Of a stretch of 64,000 nt of DNA, positions 17,591 through 26,938 are shown piece after piece (position 1 is the stretch's first letter; every line of letters starts with the position of its first letter). Below the pieces are notes generated by a model. It saw nothing but the letters and a program-made list of their open reading frames with translations. It searched no databases and was not told where the DNA came from. This DNA comes from an uncultured SAR116 cluster alpha proteobacterium (GTDB taxonomy: Bacteria; Pseudomonadota; Alphaproteobacteria; Puniceispirillales; Puniceispirillaceae). Both the position numbers and the translations under genes were made by a program. The DNA is taken from contig CACJUX010000004.1 of NCBI GenBank assembly GCA_902596655.1, positions 22,507 to 86,506 of the forward strand. The letters are read 5' to 3'.

Positions 17591-18571
17591 TTACTCTAGA
17601 AATTCGCCTGTAATCACCTTGGCAATCTTTTCATTAACGTTCCAAGCGCCGGGCTTCTTGAAAACCAGACCAAGTGACTCTGCTGCTGAAACGGCTATCC
17701 CATCTTTGCCGAAGTAACCACTCTGCTGTTCTGCGATGGTTGGGAAGATGAAACCTGCCATCTGATTCTTTGTTGTCTCAAAATCCATACCGGCATCAGC
17801 CGATACTTTCTTAATCTGCAGGGTTTTGCCTTTCCAAGCTTGGTTTGCCTCTTCGGTCACTTGCAAAAATGTGCGCAGAAGATCTGGATTCTCTGTGGCG
17901 AATTTCTCAGTGACAGATACAACATCAAAAGAACCGATACCCGCATCTGTCTTTTCCTGAGATGACATGATTGGCGTTCCAACCTCGCCAGCGGCCTTTG
18001 CTGAAGCACCACCAAAGATGCAGGCCATCGCCACTGAACCATCGGCAAGAGATACGGCACCGTCAGCAGGTGCCTGATCAACAATTGTCATTGTTGACAT
18101 GTCAACATCAAGCGCTGCCATCTGCTTTCTGAAAGAGAAGTCAGCCATTGTATTCAATGGAACAGCCACAGTTTGACCTTCCAGCTCAGAAGCATTGGCA
18201 GACGTGATACCAAGGCTATCATTAACAAAGCAGTCATTTGCTTCATAGACAACGGCAATCGAAACCATTTTCAACGGTGCGCCCTGCTGGATCGCAGTCA
18301 CAAAGGGCGCGAGACCCTGAGAATAGGCAATGTCAATGTCGCCAGCCAGCATAGCTTCAGTCATCTGAACGCCAGTTGAGAAATCAGTCCAGTTTACGTC
18401 GACACCCATGGCATCGTCATAAACCTTGTCAACTTTAGCAATTTGATTTGGGGTCGCCCATTCGAGGAAAAACGCTACATTAACGGAGTCCGCAGCGTGG
18501 GCTGCCGAGGCAATGCCACCAGCAATTACGATAGCAGATGCAACCATGTATTTTTTAAAAAATTTGTTCAT
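17591..18571 (-). CDS. tauA: Taurine-type periplasmic substrate-binding protein
   Basis: A 326-residue exported binding protein. The start is taken at the ATG preceded by GGGAGATT; an in-frame start nine codons upstream lacks a ribosome site. The signal peptide is MNKFFKKYMVASAIVIAGGI up to an AHA-AD cleavage site near residue 27. The mature N terminus VNVAFFLEWATPNQIAK and the following DFSTGVQMTEAMLAGDIDIAYSQG are typical of the TauA/SsuA class, type 2 fold, and of marine alphaproteobacterial taurine-binding proteins. First gene of the leftward tauABC operon. An inverted repeat sits 65-89 bases upstream of its start. Confidence 0.88.
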   Translation of the reverse strand: MNKFFKKYMVASAIVIAGGIASAAHAADSVNVAFFLEWATPNQIAKVDKVYDDAMGVDVNWTDFSTGVQMTEAMLAGDIDIAYSQGLAPFVTAIQQGAPLKMVSIAVVYEANDCFVNDSLGITSANASELEGQTVAVPLNTMADFSFRKQMAALDVDMSTMTIVDQAPADGAVSLADGSVAMACIFGGASAKAAGEVGTPIMSSQEKTDAGIGSFDVVSVTEKFATENPDLLRTFLQVTEEANQAWKGKTLQIKKVSADAGMDFETTKNQMAGFIFPTIAEQQSGYFGKDGIAVSAAESLGLVFKKPGAWNVNEKIAKVITGEFLE

Positions 18572-18635
18572 TAATAATCTCCCTGTGACACGTTTCACGC
18601 GTCTTTACGGTTTCAATATTCCAACCCAAATTACC

Positions 18636-18660
18636 CCTGATGAGGTCAGACCTCGTCAGG
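18636..18660. promoter_or_regulatory. Inverted repeat upstream of tauA
   Basis: CCTGATGAGGT (18636-18646) and ACCTCGTCAGG (18650-18660) pair along 11 bases with one G-T wobble, around a three-base loop. It lies 65-89 bases before the tauA start, where an operator or an mRNA 5' hairpin would act. It does not resemble the TauR-type direct repeats found at 13212. Confidence 0.4.
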
Positions 18661-18885
18661 CGTCACGCTTGTTGGAAACATTTTTATCGTATCATTCTGT
18701 ATAAAAAAAGAAATACAAATCCCAAAAGCACTGAATTAAGAATAGTTTTAACCCAAACTTTGCCTGATTTTCTTACCCACTAAATCAATTTTTTCCACCC
18801 GAGTCGGTGTTTCTCAATATCTTGCTAATTCAGGGAAAGCTGCCTGTCGATCTTGCATTCACTCGAGATTGGAAATGATTTTGAC

Positions 18886-18901
18886 AATGATACGTATCAT
18901 T
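18886..18901. promoter_or_regulatory. 16-base perfect palindrome in the tauA / monooxygenase gap
   Basis: AATGATACGTATCATT is a complete 16-base palindrome, overlapping the end of a TTGACA hexamer (18881-18886) that could be a -35 box for the rightward monooxygenase gene starting at 19019. Such a site suits a homodimeric repressor. The half ATGATA recalls iron- or zinc-responsive boxes but does not match their consensus. Regulator unknown. Confidence 0.45.
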
Positions 18902-19018
18902 CCTCGCCATAATCACCATATGATTGGAAGTGAGAAAGAATGTTAGGCATAATCTAAGTGCGGACTAGCCGTTCGAGAATCAACATCGCTAACCTACCAG
19001 CAAAGAGGCGGAGGTATA

Positions 19019-20155
19019 ATGGACAACGAAATCGCCATCAGCGGGACTGGTATAGCCGGGCTCGCTGCTGCCACGGCCGTCATCGCAGCAGACCACAACT
19101 GTGTGCTCTTCGGGCCACCCGCACAGGTGATAAAGGGTGGGGTGCAACTTGCTCCAAATGGATGGGCCGCCCTATCAGTTTTGGGATTGGCGCAGGACGT
19201 GCTATCGGAGGCAACACGGCTGTATGAGATCACCGTCCGTAGCCTGACAAATGGCGCAACTTTAGCAAGGTTACCGCTAAAGGATGTCTACGCCAGTGTG
19301 GCAAAGGCAGATTTGGCAACTATCTTTAAGCAGAAGATTGAGAAGACTGACCGGTTTCGCCACCATTACACCACTGTAAAGCTGACGTGCCTAAAAAATG
19401 ACAGCGTCACCATCATTGGCAAAGATGAACGCCTTTATCGTGTCGCCGGACTGGTCGCCGCCGATGGCGTTGCAGGCTTTGGTCGTGCATTTATTTCCGG
19501 CCAGTCCGAGATAGCGATAAGGGCCTCGCTAGCAACAGACAAGGTAGCCTTGCGATCAACTATACACCGATCGGATCTACCAAACTTTTTCTCCCAGCCC
19601 GTCAGCAATCTCTGGCTTGGCGATGGCGTTCATATTGTCCATTATCCAATTGGCGATAGTTCGAACATTGTTGCCACCATGACCAAAAGACTGGCCCATA
19701 GCAAATGGCAAGAGCGGCTGTTCCGGCACAACACACCACTGCAATTTCTGGTTGATCCAGCGATCGAGTGGACATCAACGCCCCTGCCCCAATCAAGCAA
19801 CAACATTTGCTGGCGGCGCGGCAACATGGTGCTTGCAGGTGATGCCGCCCATGTCATGCCTCCGCATCTGGCACAGGGGGCAGGTCAAAGCCTCCAGGAT
19901 GCGGCGTGCCTGATGCAGTCACTCACGCAGCATACTGATGTCACTAGTGCCTTTGCTGCGTATGCCCGCCATCGATCCGGAGCAGTCGCAAAAATTACCC
20001 AGAAAGCCGATATATCTGGGAAGATCATGGCCTTTTCTGGGCTTGCCGGAAAACTACGAAATGCCGCTATTGATCTGGGTGGCAATCATCTCATGCAAGA
20101 ATGGCTCGCAGAAGTGTGGGCCGCCGATCCCGGGCTCCGCAGTCAGGACACCTGA
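19019..20155 (+). CDS. Class A FAD-dependent monooxygenase (UbiH / salicylate-hydroxylase type)
   Basis: A 378-residue flavoprotein with an excellent ribosome site (GCGGAGGT) before ATG. The three hallmarks of group A flavin hydroxylases are present: the FAD dinucleotide fold ISGTGIAGLAAATAV at the N terminus, the DG motif in GLVAADGVAGFGR (about residue 150) and the GD motif in MVLAGDAAHVMPPHLAQGAG (about residue 275). It uses NAD(P)H and O2. Substrate unknown; the ubiquinone hydroxylases and the FAD-dependent urate/salicylate hydroxylases share this plan. It converges on the dioxygenase gene at 20203 and stands alone. Confidence 0.85.
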   Translation: MDNEIAISGTGIAGLAAATAVIAADHNCVLFGPPAQVIKGGVQLAPNGWAALSVLGLAQDVLSEATRLYEITVRSLTNGATLARLPLKDVYASVAKADLATIFKQKIEKTDRFRHHYTTVKLTCLKNDSVTIIGKDERLYRVAGLVAADGVAGFGRAFISGQSEIAIRASLATDKVALRSTIHRSDLPNFFSQPVSNLWLGDGVHIVHYPIGDSSNIVATMTKRLAHSKWQERLFRHNTPLQFLVDPAIEWTSTPLPQSSNNICWRRGNMVLAGDAAHVMPPHLAQGAGQSLQDAACLMQSLTQHTDVTSAFAAYARHRSGAVAKITQKADISGKIMAFSGLAGKLRNAAIDLGGNHLMQEWLAEVWAADPGLRSQDT

Positions 20156-20158
20156 CGC

Positions 20159-20176
20159 GCACGCTCCAGGGCGTGC
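20159..20176. terminator. Weak hairpin between convergent oxygenase genes
   Basis: GCACGC (20159-20164) pairs with GCGTGC (20171-20176) around a six-base loop, just after the monooxygenase stop; no T run follows within ten bases. It may end the rightward gene or simply be chance. Confidence 0.3.
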
Positions 20177-20202
20177 TGGCTAAGCATTGATCACTCAAAA
20201 AA

Positions 20203-21327
20203 TTAAACCAGCCAGTTATCGAATAAGGCAAGGCCATTGACACGCACCGCACTCTCATAATCCTCACGGTTGATGTAGGAGCCGGCCATCTTACGTCGGC
20301 CCCAAAAAGGGCCACGACCATGCAGGACACGCCAATTGTCAAACACCAGCATATCACCGGGTTGCAGCGTGTACCGCCATTGAAAGCGAGGATCATTTGC
20401 CAGACGGTCAAACCTTATGATTCCTGCATAAAGCGCACGCATGACATCCTTTGGCAGAGTTATCGTTGCGCGGTCGTAATTGTTGAAACTAACTTGCACC
20501 AGATTCCCGTCTCGGTCAGTCCGGAAAATGGGACGCTGAGCTCGCAGAATCACACCATCACCTTTATAGATACCGGTGACATCAATACGCGTGAGATCTG
20601 CATAGATTTCAGGAGCCGTTCGTTTTAATTCGGCAGCAATGCGAAAGCCATCAACCATGATTGAGGCACCTCCCGTTGCATCGTAATCCACGCACAGCAG
20701 CATTTGCAGCCCGGGGGCGTCATGACTGTATGTACCATCCGTATGAGGTCGGAGTTCTTTTGGTGTATAGGCGGAATCCGCCATGTTCTCATTGGCTTCA
20801 AATTCCCATAGGCCTCCAAAAATCGTGTGTCTCACGTAGCCAATACGATTAGTCAAATCTGACACCGCATCCACATTCTGAGGCGTTCCGGTGACAACGG
20901 CAAAGCCTGTTTTCAAAATGATGTCTAGCAGCGTGCCCAAACCATTATCCTTAATCACATCGTGGTGAGCTATTCGGACCGCATCATCTTCGAGGCTGGC
21001 ACTATCCCAAATCGTTGGTTCGGGCATTGCCAGCATAGGAGTAGGCACGGCATAGGATGCTAGAAAATCTTCCTCGTAACAAACCGAGTCATCCATGTCC
21101 GGCCATTTGATCTGCAGCGCAACGCCATTATCCACAAGCGCAGCCTCAAAGGGCTTGATATCAGCATCCACCTCGCAGGTGAAGAGCTCCCGTTGATGCG
21201 ACCGGCTGTCGAAGCTGATTGGATCACGCGCATTATCGCGCAACCAGAAATAATCAAAATCAGCAGAACCGCTGCCAGAAATTATAACACTCAAGCAATC
21301 ATCTCTTAGGGTCAAATTACTTAACAT
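20203..21327 (-). CDS. Gamma-butyrobetaine-hydroxylase-like Fe(II)/2-oxoglutarate dioxygenase
   Basis: A 374-residue protein with ribosome site AAAGGAG eight bases before ATG. It has the two-domain plan of the BBOX/TmlH branch of the TauD family: an N-terminal small domain (YFWLRDNARDPISF, about 25-85) and a C-terminal jelly roll with the iron ligands HTD (in LRPHTDGTYSHDAPG) and the distal histidine in FDNWRVLHGRGPF. The N-terminal domain normally binds zinc through a Cys-x-Cys-x-x-Cys group right after WLRDN; here those positions are Ala, Pro and Phe-type residues, so the zinc site is gone. It hydroxylates an unknown substrate, probably a trimethylammonium or omega-amino acid. Confidence 0.82.
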   Translation of the reverse strand: MLSNLTLRDDCLSVIISGSGSADFDYFWLRDNARDPISFDSRSHQRELFTCEVDADIKPFEAALVDNGVALQIKWPDMDDSVCYEEDFLASYAVPTPMLAMPEPTIWDSASLEDDAVRIAHHDVIKDNGLGTLLDIILKTGFAVVTGTPQNVDAVSDLTNRIGYVRHTIFGGLWEFEANENMADSAYTPKELRPHTDGTYSHDAPGLQMLLCVDYDATGGASIMVDGFRIAAELKRTAPEIYADLTRIDVTGIYKGDGVILRAQRPIFRTDRDGNLVQVSFNNYDRATITLPKDVMRALYAGIIRFDRLANDPRFQWRYTLQPGDMLVFDNWRVLHGRGPFWGRRKMAGSYINREDYESAVRVNGLALFDNWLV

Positions 21328-21513
21328 CTTAAAAGCTCCTTTGTTGGCGTCATTCTAGCCACTCATCCACCCCTGCCGCAAGTCCATGGAGGCGGTAAGG
21401 GTTCTTCACCTGCCGCAGCAGCTTTATCTTACCAAACGGCCCTATTGGAAAAGTAAAGACTCAATGCTAGTTTGCACTGGCAATGTTAAGCAACCTTTGA
21501 ACCACTAACGTAA

Positions 21514-22527
21514 ATGACCAAAGCCAGATCAATGACTGACCATATTGTCGAAATGAAGCAGATGTTGGCAAAGGTAAGGCAGACCACGAATGAAGATGGA
21601 TTTGTAGTTGCCGCGCTCTACAAATTTGCTGACCTGCCAGACTACAGGGAGATCCAAACGGTGATTCAGCAGCTTTGCAACGATGCTAGCGCGCTTGGCA
21701 CAATTCTGCTCGCCAAAGAAGGTATAAACGGCACCATCTGCGCCCCCGAAACCGGCATGAAAAGCATTCTTGAGTGGCTCGCTTGCGAACCCCGGTTTGA
21801 GGAGATCTCGCTGAAATTTTCCTTCACCACTGAACAGGCGTTTCTTCGCATGAAGGTGCGCCTGAAAAATGAAATTGTCACAATGGGTGTTCCCCAGATC
21901 AACCCTGCGCAACAGACTGGAATCTATGTTGACGCGAATGAGTGGAACAGACTGATTGCCGACCCCGACGTCATGGTGGTAGACACTCGCAACACCTATG
22001 AGACGGCCATTGGTATGTTCAAAGGCGCGGTCGATCCAAGGACCAAAAATTTTCGCGATTTTCCAGCTTGGGCGCTTGCGCTGGCGAAACAGGGTGATAA
22101 CAAAAGACCGAAAAAGCTAGCAATGTATTGCACCGGCGGAATTCGCTGTGAAAAGGCCAGCGCCTTGATGCAAGATCTGGGGTTTGATGAGGTCTATCAC
22201 CTGAAAGGCGGCATTCTCAAATATCTCGAGGATGTGCCAGATGACGCCAGCAAATGGACAGGTGAGTGTTTTGTTTTCGATGGCCGAGTCGCAGTCGATC
22301 ATGACCTTCAACCGGGAAGCTACAGTATGTGTTACGCGTGCCGCATGCCCCTCTCACAGATAGAAATGACGCATCCAGATTTTGAGGATGGCATCAGTTG
22401 CCATCATTGCAGATCTACTCAGAACCCAGTACGTACCATGCGTTTTGCCGAGAGGCAGAAACAGATCAGGATGGCAAAGGAACGGGGCAAACAGCATCTT
22501 GGTGTCCCCCATCACAAGCAGAAATAG
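21514..22527 (+). CDS. trhO: tRNA uridine(34) hydroxylase / rhodanese-like protein
   Basis: A 337-residue member of the YceA/TrhO family, which hydroxylates the wobble uridine of certain tRNAs using O2. The N-terminal ferredoxin-like part (FVVAALYKFADLPDY, LLAKEGINGTIC) is followed by a rhodanese domain (about 130-235) whose catalytic loop CTGGIRCEKAS is intact, and by the zinc-finger-like C-terminal part with cysteines in MCYACRMPLS and CHHC. Normal length for the family. Monocistronic; a 14-base palindrome lies between it and the next gene. Confidence 0.93.
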   Translation: MTKARSMTDHIVEMKQMLAKVRQTTNEDGFVVAALYKFADLPDYREIQTVIQQLCNDASALGTILLAKEGINGTICAPETGMKSILEWLACEPRFEEISLKFSFTTEQAFLRMKVRLKNEIVTMGVPQINPAQQTGIYVDANEWNRLIADPDVMVVDTRNTYETAIGMFKGAVDPRTKNFRDFPAWALALAKQGDNKRPKKLAMYCTGGIRCEKASALMQDLGFDEVYHLKGGILKYLEDVPDDASKWTGECFVFDGRVAVDHDLQPGSYSMCYACRMPLSQIEMTHPDFEDGISCHHCRSTQNPVRTMRFAERQKQIRMAKERGKQHLGVPHHKQK

Positions 22528-22548
22528 CTTGCATGCTGCCAGCTCTGG

Positions 22549-22562
22549 GCCAATATATTGGC
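22549..22562. promoter_or_regulatory. 14-base palindrome upstream of the DegT/StrS gene
   Basis: GCCAATATATTGGC is a perfect palindrome 66 bases before the aminotransferase start, in the 100-base gap after trhO. Candidate operator; no promoter boxes are clear. Confidence 0.3.
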
Positions 22563-22627
22563 TGCCAAAACACAATGACGAAATGAATTCGATGTTTAGA
22601 TGACATCCATTGTGATGGAGATCACCT

Positions 22628-23845
22628 ATGGCACAGGCAGTTTTTAACAAACCCTTCACACAGCAGGAGGCCATTCCCGACGCAGGTATTGAACGGGCTG
22701 TCGAAATTATGAAAAGTGGACGGTTGCACCGCTATAATCTGGCTGGCGATGAGGACAGCGAGGCTAGTTGCCTCGAGATGGAATATGCAAAATGGCAAGG
22801 CGTTGACTATTGCCTCGCCTGCACCTCTGGTGGCTATGCGATCCAGTTGGCGTTGCGTGTCTGCGGCGTAAAGCCGGGCGACAGAATACTCGCCAATGCC
22901 TACACGCTAGCACCCGTTCCCGGTGCCATTCACAATGTTGGCGCTCATCCCATTCTGGTAGATATTGATGAGAACTACCACATCGACTTCGAGGATCTCG
23001 ATGCAAAAGCGGCGGAAAGTGATGCCAAATTTCTTTTACTTTCCCACATGCGGGGTCATATTGCCAATATGGACAGGGTGGTCGAGATTTGCGCTGCTCA
23101 CGGCATCTGTCTGATCGAGGATTGCGCACACACCATGGGAGCCAAATGGCGGGGCGTTCGATCAGGCAATTTTGGCAAGGCCGCCGCCTTCTCAACCCAA
23201 ACATACAAACACATGAATTCCGGCGAGGGTGGCCTTCTGACCACGAATGATGCGGAAATCGCCGCACGCGCTGTTATTTCATCAGGATCCTACATGCTAT
23301 ATGGCCGGCATGGTGCCATTCCGGCAGAAGAGGTTTTTCAGAAGGTGCGCCTTCACTCGCCAAACTATTCTGGCAGAATGGATCAGATGCGGGCTGCGAT
23401 GCTACGGGCACAATTGCCAATCCTTGAGGAAAATCTAGCTCGCTGGAACAACCTTTATGACAGGCTGCATACCCGTTTGTCGGCAATGGATGGGGTGATC
23501 ATACCAAAGAGAAAGCAGGATGAATTCTATGTTGGTTCCTCAATTCAGTTTCGTGCTAGTGCTCTGCCAAAAGATCAAATCCCATCATTTGTCGGCGCGT
23601 GTGCTAAACGTGGCGTAGAGCTGAAATGGTTTGGCGATGATCAACCAAAAGCCTTTACCAGCCGTTATGACAGCTGGCAGTACATCGACAACCTGCCTGT
23701 TTTGCCAACCACATTACGGGTTCTGGAAAAAACAGTTGATATGCGGGTGCCGTTGACCTTTACGATCAAGGATTGCGACCTTATTGCTGACATCATTGAA
23801 GACGAAATGACCCGTTTTATTTCTAACTGGGGGCAAGCATGTTAG
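22628..23845 (+). CDS. DegT/DnrJ/EryC1/StrS-family aminotransferase
   Basis: A 405-residue PLP enzyme. The family's fold-type I landmarks are seen: CTSGGYAIQLAL (about residue 65, cofactor phosphate), LIEDCAHTMGAKW (about 163, PLP aspartate) and the Schiff-base lysine Lys194 in FSTQTYKHMNSGEGGLL. These enzymes make amino sugars for lipopolysaccharide, antibiotics or other sugar chains. No sugar-nucleotide or glycosyltransferase gene is near, so the usual pathway context is missing and a small-molecule substrate is possible. Its 3' end overlaps the convergent glutathione-transferase gene by four bases. Confidence 0.85.
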   Translation: MAQAVFNKPFTQQEAIPDAGIERAVEIMKSGRLHRYNLAGDEDSEASCLEMEYAKWQGVDYCLACTSGGYAIQLALRVCGVKPGDRILANAYTLAPVPGAIHNVGAHPILVDIDENYHIDFEDLDAKAAESDAKFLLLSHMRGHIANMDRVVEICAAHGICLIEDCAHTMGAKWRGVRSGNFGKAAAFSTQTYKHMNSGEGGLLTTNDAEIAARAVISSGSYMLYGRHGAIPAEEVFQKVRLHSPNYSGRMDQMRAAMLRAQLPILEENLARWNNLYDRLHTRLSAMDGVIIPKRKQDEFYVGSSIQFRASALPKDQIPSFVGACAKRGVELKWFGDDQPKAFTSRYDSWQYIDNLPVLPTTLRVLEKTVDMRVPLTFTIKDCDLIADIIEDEMTRFISNWGQAC

Positions 23846-24822
23846 AGATGGTCACGGTCATGAGGCGCTAAAAAATCCTGCTCCGGCCCGACTGGCACTA
23901 TACCGGTTGGATTGATGTTCAGGTGGCTTGCGTAATAATGATATTTAATATGTTTCATGTTCACCGTTTCAGCAATGCCCGGCATTTGGTACAGCTCACG
24001 CATGAAGCCTGAGAGCGCGGGATAATCGGCAATACGCCGAATGTTACATTTGAAATGACCAACATAGACAACATCGAAACGTACCAATGTTGTGAATAGA
24101 CGCCAATCTGCCTCAGTCAGGGCATTTCCAAGAAGATAGCGCTTACCAGTCAGACGCAAGTCAAGCCTGTCCAGCGAGGCAAATAGCTGGCTGACTGCCT
24201 GTTCATAGGCATCAGCACTTGTTGCGAATCCGGACCTATAAACCCCATTATTCACATTCTGGTAAATGTCGGTGTTGACCTCCTCAATCTCCGCCCGCAT
24301 TGTAGCTGGCCAGAAATCGAGATCATTTCCCGTTAGGCCATCAAAGGCGCTGTTGAACATGCGGATGATTTCAGAGGATTCGTTGGAGACGATGGTCTCG
24401 CTCTGCCGATCCCAGAGGACAGGAACAGTAACGCGCCCAGTCGATCTTGGATCGCTTTGAAGATAGACCTGAGAGAGCCTAGCCGTCTGCAAAACGTCAT
24501 CACCGGTTGCACCGTCAAAATCTGTTTTGAAGGTCCATCCCTCATCCAGCATTAAAGGATGCACAACGGAAACGGAGATGTGTTCCTCAAGCCCCTTCAG
24601 ATGACGAAAGATAAGCGTACGGTGGGCCCAAGGACAGGCATAGGAAACATAAAGGTGATATCGACCTGACTCAGCGGCAAACCCACCCTTGCCACTTGGA
24701 CCGGCGGAACCATCGGCGGTCACCCAGTTCCGATACCGGGCGGTATCACGAACAAAATGTCCATCGCTCTTCTTAGTGTCATACCATTGCGAAGACCATT
24801 TTCCATCGACCAGTAATCCCAT
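23842..24822 (-). CDS. Glutathionyl-hydroquinone reductase (xi-class glutathione transferase)
   Basis: A 326-residue protein of the YqjG/ECM4 family, which removes glutathione from glutathionyl-hydroquinones. The thioredoxin-fold active site is seen as YVSYACPWAHRTLI with the catalytic cysteine near residue 60, and the all-alpha C-terminal domain follows (LDRLDLRLTGKRYLLGNALTEADWRLFTTLVRFD). Length is normal. Its ATG lies five bases after the rpe stop, so the two are cotranscribed. It fits an organism that uses glutathione heavily, as the formaldehyde genes at 31-33 kb also suggest. Confidence 0.93.
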   Translation of the reverse strand: MGLLVDGKWSSQWYDTKKSDGHFVRDTARYRNWVTADGSAGPSGKGGFAAESGRYHLYVSYACPWAHRTLIFRHLKGLEEHISVSVVHPLMLDEGWTFKTDFDGATGDDVLQTARLSQVYLQSDPRSTGRVTVPVLWDRQSETIVSNESSEIIRMFNSAFDGLTGNDLDFWPATMRAEIEEVNTDIYQNVNNGVYRSGFATSADAYEQAVSQLFASLDRLDLRLTGKRYLLGNALTEADWRLFTTLVRFDVVYVGHFKCNIRRIADYPALSGFMRELYQMPGIAETVNMKHIKYHYYASHLNINPTGIVPVGPEQDFLAPHDRDHL

Positions 24823-24827
24823 GACTT

Positions 24828-25514
24828 TTAGTCCCCCTGACTGCTATGTGATGCTGCGGCCTGACGGATGGCGGCAATATTCTTCGCATAGGCGGCGGTT
24901 CCATCACCCCTAAAAATAGCCGATCCAGCAACAAGGGCAGTGGCGCCAGCAGCGACAACAACGCCGGCCGTGTCCATAGTAATGCCGCCGTCAACCTCGA
25001 TGGTGATGTCACACTTACCAATCATCTCTTTAACCCTAGCAATTTTGTCCGTCATCGCGCTGATGAAGGATTGTCCTCCAAAGCCAGGATTGACCGTCAT
25101 CAAAAGAACAAGGTCAATCCGGTCAAGCACGTAGGCCAGACAATCAGGGGGGGTGTGGGGATTCAGTGCGACACCGGCTTTGCATCCTAGCTCCCGAATC
25201 CGTGACACCGTCCTGTACAGATGTGGACAGGCTTCGGCATGAACAGTGATGATATCTGCACCAGCATCGGCATAAGTCTCGAGAAGACGATCAGGATTTG
25301 ACACCATTAGATGCGCATCAAAAATCTTGGTTGATACAGCGCGGACGATTTTGATGATCGGTGGGCCAAAGGTCAGATTGGGTACGAAATGACCGTCCAT
25401 GACATCAAGGTGAATCCAGTCAGCACCAGCCTCGTCAATTGCAGCGATCTCTGCCGCCAATTCTCCAAAATCAGCCGCAAGAACCGATGGCGCTATAATA
25501 ATGTCAGTTGCCAA
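24828..25514 (-). CDS. rpe: Ribulose-phosphate 3-epimerase
   Basis: A 228-residue TIM-barrel enzyme interconverting ribulose 5-phosphate and xylulose 5-phosphate. The start is placed at TTG 25514, eight or so bases after AAGGACAG, because the family begins right at [12 protein letters not shown]; a longer open frame upstream (to 25598) adds 28 residues found in no relative. Metal and catalytic residues are present in [27 protein letters not shown] and EVDGGI, and the phosphate site in [11 protein letters not shown]. Housekeeping; cotranscribed with the glutathione transferase gene. Confidence 0.94.
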   Translation of the reverse strand: MATDIIIAPSVLAADFGELAAEIAAIDEAGADWIHLDVMDGHFVPNLTFGPPIIKIVRAVSTKIFDAHLMVSNPDRLLETYADAGADIITVHAEACPHLYRTVSRIRELGCKAGVALNPHTPPDCLAYVLDRIDLVLLMTVNPGFGGQSFISAMTDKIARVKEMIGKCDITIEVDGGITMDTAGVVVAAGATALVAGSAIFRGDGTAAYAKNIAAIRQAAASHSSQGD

Positions 25515-25752
25515 TTGTCTGTCCTTCAGAAACCCGCCGTACAAAAAATTTTGCCGAAACTTCGACAATGGAATGACTTGATAAAACGCAGAAGACAAGA
25601 AAACAACCTATCTACAAGGTCAAAAGTCTCTTTCGCTTAAGTTAAAACTCTCCCCATAAATATTGAAATCTAGCGAAATTTTGCCGCATTGCCTTATGTT
25701 TGCAGGCAATCGGGATTCCTATATAACGATTGAGTAACCGAAAGGAATTCTG

Positions 25753-26937
25753 ATGACCAAGCCCAATTTTGACTGGACTGACCCATTCTTTCTCGATCAG
25801 CAGCTTTCTGATGAGGAACGCATGGTCCGTGACACCGCCCGGCAATTTTCGCGCGACGTCCTGTTGCCGCGAGTCATTGATGATTTCCGGGAGGAGCGGT
25901 TTGATCCCGAAGTAATGCAGCGAATGGGCCAGTTTGGTCTACTGGGAGCAACAATTCCTGAGGAGTATGGAGGCGCTGGCGCCAATCATGTTGCCTATGG
26001 TCTTGCGGCACGTGAAATAGAGGCTATTGACTCCGGATATCGGTCCGCCATGTCGGTTCAGTCATCTCTTGTGATGCACCCAATCCACAGCTTTGGTACT
26101 GATGAACAAAAAACAAAATATCTGCCAAAACTCGCGACAGCCGAAATGATCGGCTGCTTTGGACTAACCGAACCCGACCACGGGTCGGATCCAGGCAGTA
26201 TGGCGACAAAGGCGGTCAAGGTGCGTGGCGGCTATAATCTCAGCGGGTCCAAAATGTGGATTTCGAACGCGCCAATTGCCGATATTGCGATTGTTTGGGC
26301 AAAGCTTGATGGCGTCATCCGTGGCTTTATCATTGATCGTAAAACAGCTGGTTCGGGCCTGACAACACCTAAGATTGAGGGCAAGCTCTCGCTTCGCGCC
26401 TCAATGACAGGATCCATTCAGATGGACGAAGCCTTTGTCAGCGACGATAACATCTTTCCAGAGATATTTGGACTAAGGGGGCCATTCTCCTGTCTCAATA
26501 AAGCGCGTTACGGTATTGCTTGGGGAACCCTTGGTGCGGCCGAATTCTGCTATGATGCAGCGAGGCGATATACACTTGACAGAAAACAGTTTGACCGGCC
26601 ACTGGCAGCCAATCAACTGATTCAGCTTAAGCTTGCGGATATGCACAGCGAAATCAGCATTGGTCTGCAGGCATGTCTTCGTGTTGGCCGTCTGCTGGAT
26701 GAAGGAAATTGCCCGCCCGAAAACATTTCTACAATCAAGCGCAACAGCTGTGGCAAAGCGCTGAACATCGCCCGCATGTCACGTGACGTTCACGGTGGTA
26801 ACGGCATCGCAGAGGAATATCACGTCATGCGCCATCTGATGAATCTGGAGACGGTAAACACCTATGAAGGCACACATGACGTCCATGCACTGATTCTGGG
26901 ACGTGCAATCACCGGCATACAGGCATTCACTGGATAG
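25753..26937 (+). CDS. gcdH: Glutaryl-CoA dehydrogenase
   Basis: A 394-residue acyl-CoA dehydrogenase with ribosome site GAAAGGAAT. The family pattern is complete: [17 protein letters not shown] (FAD-binding loop), [12 protein letters not shown], and near the C terminus the catalytic glutamate (about Glu372) in [21 protein letters not shown], the ending that sets glutaryl-CoA dehydrogenases apart from other acyl-CoA dehydrogenases. It decarboxylates glutaryl-CoA to crotonyl-CoA in lysine/tryptophan breakdown and passes electrons to ETF. A general ETF is expected elsewhere; the EtfBA pair at 38 kb is probably specialised. Converges on the EamA gene with one base between stops. Confidence 0.93.
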   Translation: MTKPNFDWTDPFFLDQQLSDEERMVRDTARQFSRDVLLPRVIDDFREERFDPEVMQRMGQFGLLGATIPEEYGGAGANHVAYGLAAREIEAIDSGYRSAMSVQSSLVMHPIHSFGTDEQKTKYLPKLATAEMIGCFGLTEPDHGSDPGSMATKAVKVRGGYNLSGSKMWISNAPIADIAIVWAKLDGVIRGFIIDRKTAGSGLTTPKIEGKLSLRASMTGSIQMDEAFVSDDNIFPEIFGLRGPFSCLNKARYGIAWGTLGAAEFCYDAARRYTLDRKQFDRPLAANQLIQLKLADMHSEISIGLQACLRVGRLLDEGNCPPENISTIKRNSCGKALNIARMSRDVHGGNGIAEEYHVMRHLMNLETVNTYEGTHDVHALILGRAITGIQAFTG

Positions 26938-26938
26938 C

